Shown here: positions 17,203 to 25,760 of the stretch, in pieces
Numbering within the stretch: the first letter of the stretch is position 1
Layout of the letters: the number at the start of each line of letters is the position of its first letter
Assembly (NCBI GenBank): GCA_021808485.1
Contig: JAKBBN010000011.1
Coordinates: forward strand, 1 to 55,059
Reading direction: 5' to 3'
DNA: 55,059 nt
Source: Planctomycetota bacterium
Lineage (GTDB): Bacteria > Planctomycetota > Phycisphaerae > WQYP01
Program-made: the position numbers and the translations under genes
The notes under the pieces: generated by a model
Told to the model about the DNA's origin: nothing
Databases searched by the model: none
What the model saw: only the letters and a program-made list of their open reading frames with translations

Positions 17203-18630
17203 CTATTTCGGCCGGTAGCCGAAAAATCCGCGTTTCTGGATTATTTCCGCAACATTGTCCGGGACCATGGCTTTCCAAGATTCATCGCCGATTTTGATTT
17301 TCTGGAGAACATCCCGTGAAAAAATCGGCAGATATTCCGGCTGGTAGTTGTCCATCTGCTGAATAAAACCGCGATCCAGCAGATACCCATACAACTTGGT
17401 AAGCTCCGGCGCTATGGCCAGCGATTGCGCGGTGACCACTTTCTTTTCATCGTTCAGGTAAGGGTAAACATACAGCTTGTGTTCATTTTTAAACAAGCGT
17501 CCCAGGGACTCCAAAATGCCGCCTTCCAGATCGGCATAATATTTTTCGTCAAATAATTCCAGCAGGCTCGCGGCGCCCATTACCAGCCCCAGCGGCATTT
17601 TGGTATACCGGGCCAGGCAGGCGGCTAGGCGGTAAAATTCAAAAAAATCGGATATGAGAACCGTTTTGCCGCAGGCGCACAAAATGTCCGCCCTCGCCAG
17701 GAAGTCCCGCAGATCGATATCGGTGCCGCCGGCCTTAAGATTCCGCATGGTGATTTCCATGAGTTCCACCGGCGTTCCAACATCCTTACCGGCAACTTCG
17801 GCAAATTTGTCCCGTGCGCATCGCAGCATATCCAAATTCACATGCGTAACGGGGCGGAAACTGCCGCGCTCCACCAGGATCGGCTTGTTGTGCAGAATTT
17901 CCGATGGCTGAAGCACTTCGCCTGACGGGCCGAACATGGCCGAATCACTCAATCCAAGTTCCACCAGCCGCAGGCTCATGATCCGGTTGTCCACATGGCG
18001 GAATTCAATGCCGCTGAATTCAATCATGTCAATTTCAATGCGGTCAACCGAAAGATTGTCCAGCAGGGAGCGGAGGAGAAGCTCCGGCTCATAATGCAGG
18101 AAAAACGCGCCGTAAAGCAGGTTCACACCCACAATCCCCAACGCTTCCTGCTGCTGGGAATTTTCGCGGTCAAGCATGCGCACATGCAGAATGATCTGGC
18201 TGTCCTGGTCACGCGGATGGGCCTGAAATTTTACGCCCATCCAGCCATGCCCCTCGCTGCTGGAGTTGTATCCGCGCACGGCCACCGTATTGGCGAATGC
18301 GAAAAAGGCGGTCGTGTCTCCGCGGGATTCATTCAGGCGGCTCAGGTTAAGCTTGTGTTCATAATCGAGCATGGCCTGCAGCCGCGAGCGGCTTACATAT
18401 CGTTCCGACTTGCCGTAAATGGCATCGCTCACGGACATGTCATACGCACTGATACTTTTGGCAATGGTGCCGGAGGCCCCGCCGGCACGGAAAAACCATC
18501 GTACCACTTCCTGCCCGGCGCCGATTTCAGCGAAAGTGCCGTAGCGGCGTCTATCCAGGTTTATTTCCAGCGCTTTATGCGAGGGATCCATATGTTCGCG
18601 TATTACGCCCGTGCCTTCATTGCCGTTCAT
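17203..18630 (-). CDS. Conserved protein of unknown function (475 aa)
   Basis: 475 residues from the ATG at 18630, chosen because GGAG lies 6 bases upstream; the frame extends to 18741. It belongs to a family I recall from many bacteria, whose members carry inconsistent names (TonB-dependent receptor, nicotinate-nucleotide adenylyltransferase) not supported by what I see. There is no signal peptide or membrane segment. Highly conserved-looking stretches are YGTFAEIGAGQEVVRWFFR near the N-terminus, AYDMSVSDAIYGKSERYVSR, LGIVGVNLLYGAF, IEIDMIEFSGIEF, VERGSFRPVTHVNLDML and GGILESLGRLFK. No nucleotide-binding loop is obvious. It lies next to the GH28 gene on the same strand with a 66-base gap. 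Presumably cytoplasmic and enzymatic or regulatory. Confidence 0.65.
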   Translation of the reverse strand: MNGNEGTGVIREHMDPSHKALEINLDRRRYGTFAEIGAGQEVVRWFFRAGGASGTIAKSISAYDMSVSDAIYGKSERYVSRSRLQAMLDYEHKLNLSRLNESRGDTTAFFAFANTVAVRGYNSSSEGHGWMGVKFQAHPRDQDSQIILHVRMLDRENSQQQEALGIVGVNLLYGAFFLHYEPELLLRSLLDNLSVDRIEIDMIEFSGIEFRHVDNRIMSLRLVELGLSDSAMFGPSGEVLQPSEILHNKPILVERGSFRPVTHVNLDMLRCARDKFAEVAGKDVGTPVELMEITMRNLKAGGTDIDLRDFLARADILCACGKTVLISDFFEFYRLAACLARYTKMPLGLVMGAASLLELFDEKYYADLEGGILESLGRLFKNEHKLYVYPYLNDEKKVVTAQSLAIAPELTKLYGYLLDRGFIQQMDNYQPEYLPIFSRDVLQKIKIGDESWKAMVPDNVAEIIQKRGFFGYRPK

Positions 18631-18888
18631 CAAAATCTCCATGCAGCTGAGCCTGTCGATGCATTCGACCGGCGGCCGGCCCGGTTCCAGCATTGTCATG
18701 CCAGCCTCCATGATGCTATAGAATCCCGAGCCGACTGACAAACGCCTGCGGGTTTTGCCGGGCCAAGGCTAAAGCGGTTTGTCAGTTTGGCGCGGCAACT
18801 GTGGGCATTCGGCAGGCGGGTCATCAACAAGGAGAAATTCATCCGCGGCCATTTTCATTATTCGCTATGCGCTGTATAACCCAGCGGT

Positions 18889-19704
18889 ATGAACGAACCG
18901 ACCCGTGCCGAAGATTACGCAAATACCGCCCATACAAAGCACGCTGCCGCGACGGCATCGCCGCTGCGAAAAAATCTTGTTATTTTGGGTATTGTAGCCG
19001 TTGCCCTGACCTGTTTGCTCAGCTTTAATGCCCGTCTTGATACCACTTTATGGCGGGCTACCCGCTGGTTGATGGGCGATCAGCAGCCGTATAGCTGGGC
19101 GGCGGTGAAACTGAATCCGGCAACGCACCCGCACGCGCCGTGGTGGCGCGTAACGCCGCCGCTGTTCCACTCCCAGCTTTATCACCATTTGGAATCCACC
19201 TGGCGGGCGCTGCGGGATGTGGGCGTGCCGGCCGAGGTGATTTTTATCGTGCTGCTTGTGTCCGTGTACGATCCCGCCTGCTGGCGCGGGGGGGCGGTCA
19301 TGCTTGGTTCTATTTTGGGCGCCGGCGCGGTTTCAGAGTTTTTTAAAAGCATTTGCGGACGAATCCGTCCTATCGGCATGCTGCCGTCCGGTCATTTGAA
19401 TGATGGCTTAAATGTGTGGATTTTCGGCCGCGGCCTGCACACCCAGAAAGACCTCAGCTTTCCAAGCGGACACGCGGTGGTGGCATTTGCGATGGCCGCG
19501 GCGCTTACCTATCTTTCCCCTCGTGGAAAATGGCTGTTTCTGCTGGTGGCATGGCTCACGGCGTTCTCTCGCGTGGTGATGCAGGCCCACTTTTATTCCG
19601 ATATCATCGCCGGCGGCACCATCGGCTGGTTCTGCGGCTTTGGCGTGGCTATCTGGCTGGGACCGCGGATTGGGGTTCCGCAACGGCAATTGCCGGCAGT
19701 TTGA
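18889..19704 (+). CDS. PAP2-family membrane phosphatase
   Basis: 271 residues with about six hydrophobic segments, the first near residues 28-48. All three parts of the phosphatidic-acid phosphatase 2 signature are visible: KSICGRIRP (KX6RP), SFPSGHAVVAFA (PSGH) and SRVVMQAHFYSDIIAG (SRX5HX3D). These residues form the phosphohistidine active site at the periplasmic face. Substrates could be phosphatidate, undecaprenyl pyrophosphate or phosphatidylglycerol phosphate; sequence alone does not decide. The 3' end overlaps the convergent MFS transporter gene by 56 bases. Confidence 0.92.
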   Translation: MNEPTRAEDYANTAHTKHAAATASPLRKNLVILGIVAVALTCLLSFNARLDTTLWRATRWLMGDQQPYSWAAVKLNPATHPHAPWWRVTPPLFHSQLYHHLESTWRALRDVGVPAEVIFIVLLVSVYDPACWRGGAVMLGSILGAGAVSEFFKSICGRIRPIGMLPSGHLNDGLNVWIFGRGLHTQKDLSFPSGHAVVAFAMAAALTYLSPRGKWLFLLVAWLTAFSRVVMQAHFYSDIIAGGTIGWFCGFGVAIWLGPRIGVPQRQLPAV

Positions 19705-21007
19705 ATTTCCGGCGGTTTGCCGCTACCAGCAATGTGACGATCAGGCACAAAACCGCCGATACATAATATGGGGCTCCAGGGAACAGATATTCAAACAGCA
19801 GGCCCGCCAGAATGGGACCGGCGCATCTGGCGAGGCTGGCCATTCCCTGATTGGCGCCGAGCACTTCGCCCTGCTCGGAAGAATCGCAATGGCGGCTGAT
19901 TAGGCTTTGCATCGCCGGATTAAATATGCCGCTGCCGATCGCCAGCAACAGGCCGCCGGAGAGGAATCCCGTCCATTTCCATGACCAGTGAATCGGCAGG
20001 CCAATAAGCAGCAGACCGGCGGCAATGATGATCGGGCCGGCCAGCGCCAGCGATAACTCGCCGTATTTCCGGGTTAATCGGCCGATCATGCCGCCCTGAA
20101 TCAACACAATCATGACGCCGATGGCGCCGAACAACACGCCGGATGCCTCGGAAGCGCGGCTGTCCTGTTTTTTGCGAAATGCAACCGCCTGCGGCGAGTT
20201 GGAAAAGGCCGCGTCCATGGCCTTGGACGGGGCGTGGGTCGTGGCGGTGGAGGTCGTCAGCGGATAAAGCCTGTTTTGAATCAGCAGGCTCAATGTCTGT
20301 TCCATGCCGGCGAACGCGAAACCGTTGACGAAAAACAGGAGAATAAGCGGACCGATGATCGGCTTGGCCAGGGCGTGCTGCAATCCGCGAAATGAAAATC
20401 TGCGAGCCGCGGCGGCATTGTCTTTACTGGAAGGCAGGCGGGATTCCGGCAGATGCAGCCATGTCATCAAAAGTGCCGCCACGGTAAAAACGCTCGCCAC
20501 CAGCGGCACATACTGCAGGCCTAAAAACTTGCTTACGCCCGCACCAATCAGCGGCCCGCATACAAATCCCAGTCCGAATGCCGCCCCAATCGCTCCCATG
20601 CCTTTGGCCCTGTTTTCCGGTGTCGTAATGTCGGCAATATAGGCATTGGCCGTGGAAATGTTGCCGCCGCTGATACCGTCAATAATACGCGACGTGAATA
20701 TCAGTATGATGCCCAGCGCCTCACCACGGAATGCGTTGGCCATGAACAAAATAAGAAATCCCGCCAATGTTCCGAATTGGCTGATCAGCAGCACCGGGCG
20801 CCGGCCGATGTGGTCGGACCATTTTCCCAGTACGGGGGCGAACAGAAACTGAAAAAAGGAGTAGGTGGCGCCGATGAGTGTCAGGTAAAAGTAATTGCTC
20901 AGTCCATATTGCTGGCCGTAAAGCTGCAGGTTGGGCAGGACGATTCCAAATCCGACCAAGTCGATAAATACAATCAGAAAAATCGTCAGCAGGCTGGCTT
21001 TTTTCAT
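19649..21007 (-). CDS. MFS drug/sugar-efflux transporter (TCR/Tet-like)
   Basis: 452 residues. The frame reaches 21157, but GGAG precedes a double ATG at 21010/21007, and the protein then begins MKKASLLTIFLIVFIDLVGF, the typical first helix (FxDLVGFGIV) of TetA-like transporters. Motif A between helices 2 and 3 is present as GKWSDHIGRRPVLL, and TTPENRAKGMGAIGAAFGLGF is the helix 4-5 region. About 12 membrane helices can be counted, with a cytoplasmic insertion around residues 190-290 containing a Ser/Thr/Ala-rich stretch. Proton-driven export of a drug or small metabolite is likely; the substrate is unknown. Confidence 0.9.
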   Translation of the reverse strand: MKKASLLTIFLIVFIDLVGFGIVLPNLQLYGQQYGLSNYFYLTLIGATYSFFQFLFAPVLGKWSDHIGRRPVLLISQFGTLAGFLILFMANAFRGEALGIILIFTSRIIDGISGGNISTANAYIADITTPENRAKGMGAIGAAFGLGFVCGPLIGAGVSKFLGLQYVPLVASVFTVAALLMTWLHLPESRLPSSKDNAAAARRFSFRGLQHALAKPIIGPLILLFFVNGFAFAGMEQTLSLLIQNRLYPLTTSTATTHAPSKAMDAAFSNSPQAVAFRKKQDSRASEASGVLFGAIGVMIVLIQGGMIGRLTRKYGELSLALAGPIIIAAGLLLIGLPIHWSWKWTGFLSGGLLLAIGSGIFNPAMQSLISRHCDSSEQGEVLGANQGMASLARCAGPILAGLLFEYLFPGAPYYVSAVLCLIVTLLVAANRRKFKLPAIAVAEPQSAVPAR

Positions 21008-21113
21008 CATTTGCTCCGTTTCATCGTGTGCCCCTGAAAGCCGGGGGCGTACACGTATATTACACACAATTCGATGAAGTGTTCGGTTTTTACGGCAAAC
21101 GCATGCATGTGGA

Positions 21114-22388
21114 TCAGGAGGCCGGCACGGAATCAAACGCGGCAAGCACCTCGGCAATAATTGTGTCCGATACGTTTACTGCCCGGGGCGTGAGCCGCAA
21201 GCCATTTTCCGTGCATTCCAGCAGATTCAGACCGTCATATTTTTGGATAACGCCCGCGAGTATTGCCTTTGCATTCAATCCGGTGCGCCGGATGAAGTTA
21301 TCAACGACAAGGCCTTCATCCAGCCGCATGGCCAGCATGGCCAGTTCGCCCCATCGTGCCAGACCGGTCAGGTGTTCAAACTGTGTGATGGGAATGCGGG
21401 GATCAGGTGACAGCAGGGCGTCGATATAACGGGTCAGGCTGGGGACATTTTTCCAGCGAAAGCCGGAATGATGTGCGGCCGCCGCCGGGCCGTATGCCAG
21501 GTAATTATCCCCGTGCCAATAATGAAGATTGTGGCGGCATTCAAAACCGGGCCGGGCGAAGTTGGAAATCTCGTAGCGGTTCAGGCCGGCCGCGGCAAGA
21601 GTTTCCTGAACCAGGCCGAACATTTCCAACTCAAGCGATTCATCAATGGCGCGAAATTGACCGTTTTTCAGTCGGGCCGTCATGGGGGTGTTGGGTTCAT
21701 AAACCAAGCTGTAACAGGACAAATGTTTTGGTTCCAAATCCAGAGCTTGGGCAAGGCTGTCACGAAGCGAGGACAATGTCTGGCCGGGAACACCGAAAAT
21801 CAGGTCGATATTAATGTTGGTAATGCCCGCATTGCGAGCGGTTTTAACGGCTGGGGCCACACATTTAGGGTCATGGTCGCGCTGCAGAACGTGCAACTCC
21901 GCGGGATTAAATGACTGGGCGCCAAAACTGATCCGGTTTACACCGAATTTTTCCAATACAGCCGCCCGGGGGGCGTCGAACGTGTTTGGATTGGCTTCGG
22001 TGGTGAATTCTTTTATGTTCTTGCTATTTATCGAGTTAAGCAGCATGCCAAAAAGGGAGGATAGGTCGGACGGGGGCAAAAGGGTGGGTGTACCGCCACC
22101 GATAAATATTGTTTCCGGAGCCGGCGTGTGGAAATGCCGTGTCTGCAGGTCAATATCTTTCTGGATGGCGGCAAGGTATTTCGGGATTTTGTCCAGATGG
22201 CCGGCGATAGAGTAGAAATCGCAATAATGACATTTTGTTGTGCAAAAAGGTACGTGGACATATAAAGCCGACGTGTCGGCATTTGCATCCAGGGAGTCGG
22301 AATGGGGCAGCGGGTAATAATGTATCGGTGGGCTGGACGATAATTTATCCACCTCATCGACTACCGGTAAATTTATCTTTTCCGTCAT
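21114..22388 (-). CDS. hemW: Radical SAM heme chaperone HemW-like protein
   Basis: 424 residues. ALYVHVPFCTTKCHYCDFYS carries the CxxxCxxC triad plus the extra Cys-aromatic context of the HemN/HemW group. TIFIGGGTPTLL, RISFGAQSFN, INIDLIFGVPGQT and SCYSLVYEPNTPM are further family landmarks. The N-terminus lacks the long extension of oxygen-independent coproporphyrinogen oxidase HemN, so the HemW (heme-insertion chaperone) branch is more likely. The HemW C-terminal domain (HNLHYWHGDNYLAYGPAAAAHH) is present. The gene is divergent from the FHA gene and lies 106 bases upstream of the MFS gene on the same strand. Confidence 0.9.
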   Translation of the reverse strand: MTEKINLPVVDEVDKLSSSPPIHYYPLPHSDSLDANADTSALYVHVPFCTTKCHYCDFYSIAGHLDKIPKYLAAIQKDIDLQTRHFHTPAPETIFIGGGTPTLLPPSDLSSLFGMLLNSINSKNIKEFTTEANPNTFDAPRAAVLEKFGVNRISFGAQSFNPAELHVLQRDHDPKCVAPAVKTARNAGITNINIDLIFGVPGQTLSSLRDSLAQALDLEPKHLSCYSLVYEPNTPMTARLKNGQFRAIDESLELEMFGLVQETLAAAGLNRYEISNFARPGFECRHNLHYWHGDNYLAYGPAAAAHHSGFRWKNVPSLTRYIDALLSPDPRIPITQFEHLTGLARWGELAMLAMRLDEGLVVDNFIRRTGLNAKAILAGVIQKYDGLNLLECTENGLRLTPRAVNVSDTIIAEVLAAFDSVPAS

Positions 22389-22535
22389 ATTTTTGCGACC
22401 TCAACGGCGTTATTGTACGATATAATCATCAGAGGGTCAGAGTTTTTAGATTCGGTAGAGCTTTTCTGCAGCGGTTTCACGTTGCGGATTGCATTGGTTT
22501 TATTTAAACGCAAGGCGTTTGCCGGAGGTTATGCC

Positions 22536-23027
22536 ATGGAACTGACGTTAGTTGTATTTAAGGAAGACGGCCAGCGCCGTGAATTTCCCGTGCACCGCAC
22601 CAAGACGGTTATTGGACGTGGTGATGACTGCGACTTGCAGGTTCCCCTGGGAACAATCTCGCGGCACCACTGCGAGATTTTGATTGAAGAGAATTCCGCG
22701 GTTTTGAAAGATGCGGGAAGCTCCAACGGCACTTACCATAACAATCAGCGCGTCACGATGGAACAGCCGCTGATGCCGGGGGATCATATTCGCATCGGGC
22801 CGGTTACGTTCACTGTTTTAATTGACGGCGAGCCGACGCAGATCAAGCCGGTGCGGACAATTCTGGGTGAGGAAATTGCCGACCATACGCGCAACGCATC
22901 GGAAGATTCCGGCACAGTGGATATTGAGCCGAAGGATGATCTGCCGGTGGCCGCGGAAATGGACCAGGAGCATCTTCCACCGGATGATGCGCTTTCCGCG
23001 TTACAGACGTTCGCCAAGCCGAAGTGA
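22536..23027 (+). CDS. FHA-domain protein
   Basis: 163 residues from the ATG at 22536, preceded by GGAGG; an upstream in-frame ATG at 22413 lacks such a site. The protein is almost entirely one forkhead-associated domain: TVIGRGDDCDLQVPLGTISRHHCEI and KDAGSSNGTYHNNQRV hold the GR, SRxH and SNG residues that read phosphothreonine. The C-terminal 60 residues are acidic and probably disordered. FHA proteins act as adaptors for Ser/Thr kinases or secretion machinery, but no kinase lies in the window. A PDZ-like exported protein follows after 9 bases, suggesting one transcript. Confidence 0.92.
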   Translation: MELTLVVFKEDGQRREFPVHRTKTVIGRGDDCDLQVPLGTISRHHCEILIEENSAVLKDAGSSNGTYHNNQRVTMEQPLMPGDHIRIGPVTFTVLIDGEPTQIKPVRTILGEEIADHTRNASEDSGTVDIEPKDDLPVAAEMDQEHLPPDDALSALQTFAKPK

Positions 23028-23036
23028 TTTCATGTA

Positions 23037-23810
23037 ATGATTCGGAATCTGTTCATGGTCTGCCGCAGCGGTTGGAGTGTGCAGCGCCGCCGGTGCATGG
23101 TTTTGCATTGCATTTTATTTTTAACGTTATCGGGCGTGAGTGGCGATGCCGGGCGGCTTTTGGCTGCACAACGGCCGGACGGAAAATTAACACTTCCCCG
23201 TGCGGTTGCGCAACTTGGATCAGATCAATGGCGGGTACGTTCCAGGGCGCAGGCGTGGCTGCTTTTGCAATCACCGCGGAATATTAAGCGGTTGATGCCG
23301 TTGCTGAAGAAGTCCGCGAATCCGGAAACCAGAACCCGGCTCATTCGTATCTGCCTGCAGTATGTTTTATCCGGCATGGAACCGCTTTCCGGTCCGCGCC
23401 CGCTTCTGGGCATCGAGTTTTTTCCCCGCCATTTGACCTTGCGCCATGGGAAAAAAACATTTCGGCTTAACGCGGCGCAGGTTGTCTCCACGGTTCCCGG
23501 CCTGCCGGCGGCGCGCGTGCTGCACAGCGGGGATTTAATTATCGCGATAAATTCCCAGCCGTTGCCGGGCGAACAGGATGTGGGTTCATTGCCGCAGATG
23601 CTGGCGGCTTTCAAACCGATGGAAGCGGTGAATCTGCTGGTCATGGGACGGGAGAAGATGCGGATTGACTCCATTCGCCTGGTCGGCGCGCCGAAATCCG
23701 ATATTCAAATGTTTCAGATCATGCAAGAGTGGAACGTGACGGCGGTTGCGTTTGTGAAAAAATATGATCGCAAATATGGCCGGATCGTTTTAGGGGATAT
23801 TCGCCGCTGA
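23037..23810 (+). CDS. Exported protein with PDZ-like domain
   Basis: 257 residues, starting 9 bases after the FHA gene. Residues 20-43 form a signal peptide (CMVLHCILFLTLSGVSG, then Ala-rich). A helical segment (AVAQLGSDQWRVRSRAQAWL ... NPETRTRLIRICLQYVL) resembles HEAT-like repeats seen in planctomycete exported proteins. The second half has a PDZ-type pattern: LLGIEFFPR, VSTVPGLPAARVLHSGDLIIAINSQPL, and later VNLLVMGREKMRIDSIRLV. Carboxylate-loop residues are only partly recognisable. No protease domain is present, so it may act as a binding adaptor in the periplasm. An ATG at 23055 is a possible alternative start. Confidence 0.6.
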   Translation: MIRNLFMVCRSGWSVQRRRCMVLHCILFLTLSGVSGDAGRLLAAQRPDGKLTLPRAVAQLGSDQWRVRSRAQAWLLLQSPRNIKRLMPLLKKSANPETRTRLIRICLQYVLSGMEPLSGPRPLLGIEFFPRHLTLRHGKKTFRLNAAQVVSTVPGLPAARVLHSGDLIIAINSQPLPGEQDVGSLPQMLAAFKPMEAVNLLVMGREKMRIDSIRLVGAPKSDIQMFQIMQEWNVTAVAFVKKYDRKYGRIVLGDIRR

Positions 23811-23833
23811 ATTTACCGACGGATGCAAACGAG

Positions 23834-23868
23834 GCGGCCCGGCAACCATTTAACGATTGCCGGGCCGC
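23834..23868. terminator. Perfect 12-bp hairpin between convergent genes
   Basis: GCGGCCCGGCAA (23834-23845) and TTGCCGGGCCGC (23857-23868) pair perfectly across an 11-base loop. It lies between the PDZ-like gene (+) and the PEP-CTERM-like gene (-) and probably ends both transcripts, although no T-run follows on either strand. Confidence 0.6.
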
Positions 23869-23900
23869 GCGAATTTCATGGAATTGATTGCCGCGGAGCT

Positions 23901-24830
23901 TCAGATCGCTGTCTTACGGCGGCGGACGAGCATAAGGGGAATCAGGCCGAGGCCGCCGACCGCCAGCAGGCCCTCGGAAGCCGGAACCGGAGCGGATGGC
24001 CCGGCGGGGGTAGTGGTGGGTGTGAGAACATTTAATGTCATGGTGCTGAGCAGCACACTCTGGCCGGGTGTACCGGGTTGGCAATAACCGCCGGCTTGCC
24101 CGGCCGCCGCGGCGGTAATGTTCAGGTAACTGTAGCCGGTTAACTCGCTCAGGGAGAGCGCGGTGGACTGATTTGCGCCGTTAGCGGAATTGACATGCCC
24201 AATCTCCGTACCGATGGTTCCAAGTGCATTGGAAACGGAGATAATGGCTTCATCCGGGCTTTGCAGGCTGCCAATGGTAAGTGTGGCATCAGATGGATTG
24301 GCATCGGTGAGGAAAGCAAGAATGTTGGCCAGGCTGATTTGGATCATCCCGGTCTTATACGTTTCGTGATAGCCGGACCACCAATTTCCGCCCACGGTGG
24401 GCGAGGTGTCACTGATTTCGTTGTCCGTAAAGCCGCTTAAGCCGAGGCCCGTTTCGGTGCTGCCGCTGTCTTTGCCGTAGAGGCCGGTGGCTGCAGCTGT
24501 GGAATCATTATAAGTAGGCGATCCTGTTGGATTGCCATAGTAATCCAGTTTCTGACTGGTTGAGACTTCATAACCATAGGCAGTAATGCCCAGATCACCG
24601 TTTAACGGGGAACCGAGCGAGTTGACGGGATTTTCCGTGCCGGTGAAAGTGGCGGAATTCCCCAGATTACCCGTGGCGGAACCCGATGCGGAACTTGAGG
24701 CGGTTCCGAAATTCCAGGTCACGGCAGTGCTCGCGCCGGCAAAGGCGGCGCCCGGAACCAACGCGGCGGCAAAAGCGCCGGCGATAATGGCGGAGAGTTT
24801 AATTTTGCCCGAAATCTTGTTGCTCAACAT
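23901..24830 (-). CDS. Exported PEP-CTERM-like protein, variant sorting tail
   Basis: 309 residues from the ATG at 24830; the frame runs to 25082 but residues before this Met look non-coding. Signal peptide: ISGKIKLSAIIAGAFAAALVPGAAFA. The middle is Ser/Thr/Gly/Asn-rich with low complexity, as in surface proteins of this type. The C-terminus, VPASEGLLAVGGLGLIPL then MLVRRRKTAI, has the short hydrophobic helix and Arg cluster of a PEP-CTERM tail, but the PEP motif reads PASE. The proteins at 37875, 38962 and 40093 have the canonical PEPA form. It should be exported and processed by an exosortase, none of which lies in this window. Function unknown. Confidence 0.75.
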   Translation of the reverse strand: MLSNKISGKIKLSAIIAGAFAAALVPGAAFAGASTAVTWNFGTASSSASGSATGNLGNSATFTGTENPVNSLGSPLNGDLGITAYGYEVSTSQKLDYYGNPTGSPTYNDSTAAATGLYGKDSGSTETGLGLSGFTDNEISDTSPTVGGNWWSGYHETYKTGMIQISLANILAFLTDANPSDATLTIGSLQSPDEAIISVSNALGTIGTEIGHVNSANGANQSTALSLSELTGYSYLNITAAAAGQAGGYCQPGTPGQSVLLSTMTLNVLTPTTTPAGPSAPVPASEGLLAVGGLGLIPLMLVRRRKTAI

Positions 24831-25321
24831 GATAAATTTTCTTAGTAAATTGCAACAAACTTGTCGCAATTCAAGCCCTGCTCCCGCTTGTCCGTCATGG
24901 CCGACATTGACCACAAAATTGCGAACGCAAGAGATCACCACTCGGATTTGACGCATCGCCGCCGACCGGCGATAAGACGTCAAAACAAAACCCAACACTC
25001 GGCAAAGGGATTTAACTTCCTTCTGCAAGCGTTTCATTGCGCCCATTGGATGCGAAATGCCCGAGGCACAACGCGGACCCAATGGCTGAGAGCTTATTAA
25101 TAGTCAACGGGTTTTACGGAACCAAGCTGTTGCCCGCAGCTTTTGCCAGCCTCTCAAATTTGGCACGGGAATAATACCGGGGATTTGGCGAAACTGCAAG
25201 AAAAATTTCTTTCGTGGAATCGTTTATTCTTTTATAGGACGTTTTCAAATCAAGGAATTTAAAACATCAGGAGTTCCATTATGCCCGCGCCGATCAACCG
25301 AAGGGCGGGATATCACGCGGG
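24831..25321. other. Gene-free stretch upstream of the PEP-CTERM-like gene
   Basis: About 490 bases without a convincing gene of normal size. It holds the inverted repeat at 24849-24870 and, near its far end, an AT-rich patch (25190-25265) followed by AGGAG and a 17-codon frame on the plus strand at 25281. The remainder shows no RNA structure I can support. Confidence 0.45.
24849..24870. promoter_or_regulatory. 22-bp inverted repeat upstream of the PEP-CTERM-like gene
   Basis: ATTGCAACAA-AC-TTGTCGCAAT: 10-base arms with one mismatch, starting 19 bases before the ATG at 24830. On the minus strand it spans a possible promoter, TTGCGA-N16-TACTAA. A repressor operator is plausible. The motif is not repeated elsewhere in the window. 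Confidence 0.4.
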
Positions 25322-25334
25322 TTATGGCTTATAA
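25281..25334 (+). CDS. Possible 17-residue peptide with strong ribosome binding site
   Basis: ATG at 25281 has AGGAG 7-8 bases upstream and follows an AT-rich patch (TTTATTCTTTTATAGG at about 25221-25240) that could hold a promoter. It encodes MPAPINRRAGYHAGYGL and its end overlaps the 3' end of the PTPS-like gene on the other strand by 13 bases. It could be a real small protein, a truncated leftover, or chance. Nothing else supports it. Confidence 0.25.
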   Translation: MPAPINRRAGYHAGYGL

Positions 25335-25690
25335 ATGGCCAAACAACCGGGAGCTTCGGTGACTCTTACCTCCGTAAGCCGCACGGAGGACGGTATTTGG
25401 CCGCCGATCGTCTGGGCAATAGTTTCGGCAACGCGCTCCGCGGATGGGTTAACCAATTGATCAAATGGTGCTAAACTGTTTAATGAGCGATTCGCCCACG
25501 GATTAACGATTTTATTCAGAAGTTCTTCCAGAGCATGAAAATCCATCACCGTTTCCAGGTCGTCAAGTTTCATGGATTCCACCCGTGCGGTGACCCGCCA
25601 ATTGTGGGAGTGCAGTGGTTCCAAGCCGCCTTGAGGCAGGCGCAACTGATGGGCGGCGATGAATTCGGTTGTAACCTCAATCGCATACAT
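25322..25690 (-). CDS. 6-pyruvoyl/6-carboxy-tetrahydropterin synthase-like (PTPS-III-like active site)
   Basis: 122 residues if started at the ATG at 25690, which matches the usual N-terminus (MYAIEVTTEFIAAHQLRLP). An ATG at 25759, one base after the proC stop, would add 23 residues and allow translational coupling. The zinc site His residues are present (AAHQL and the LHSHNW pair). In QueD a catalytic Cys sits four residues before this HxH pair; here it is Leu and the segment reads GGLEPLHSHNW, so a Glu lies three residues before the pair. That is the E-x-x-H arrangement described for PTPS-III, which replaces dihydroneopterin aldolase in folate synthesis. A folate role is therefore at least as likely as queuosine synthesis. 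Confidence 0.8.
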   Translation of the reverse strand: MYAIEVTTEFIAAHQLRLPQGGLEPLHSHNWRVTARVESMKLDDLETVMDFHALEELLNKIVNPWANRSLNSLAPFDQLVNPSAERVAETIAQTIGGQIPSSVRLTEVRVTEAPGCLAIYKP

Positions 25691-25760
25691 GGGGCAAGTT
25701 CCCGAAAAATCGGCAAATTCGCCAAGGCTTGCCGTCGCGGCGGAAACCGGGGCGCCCATC

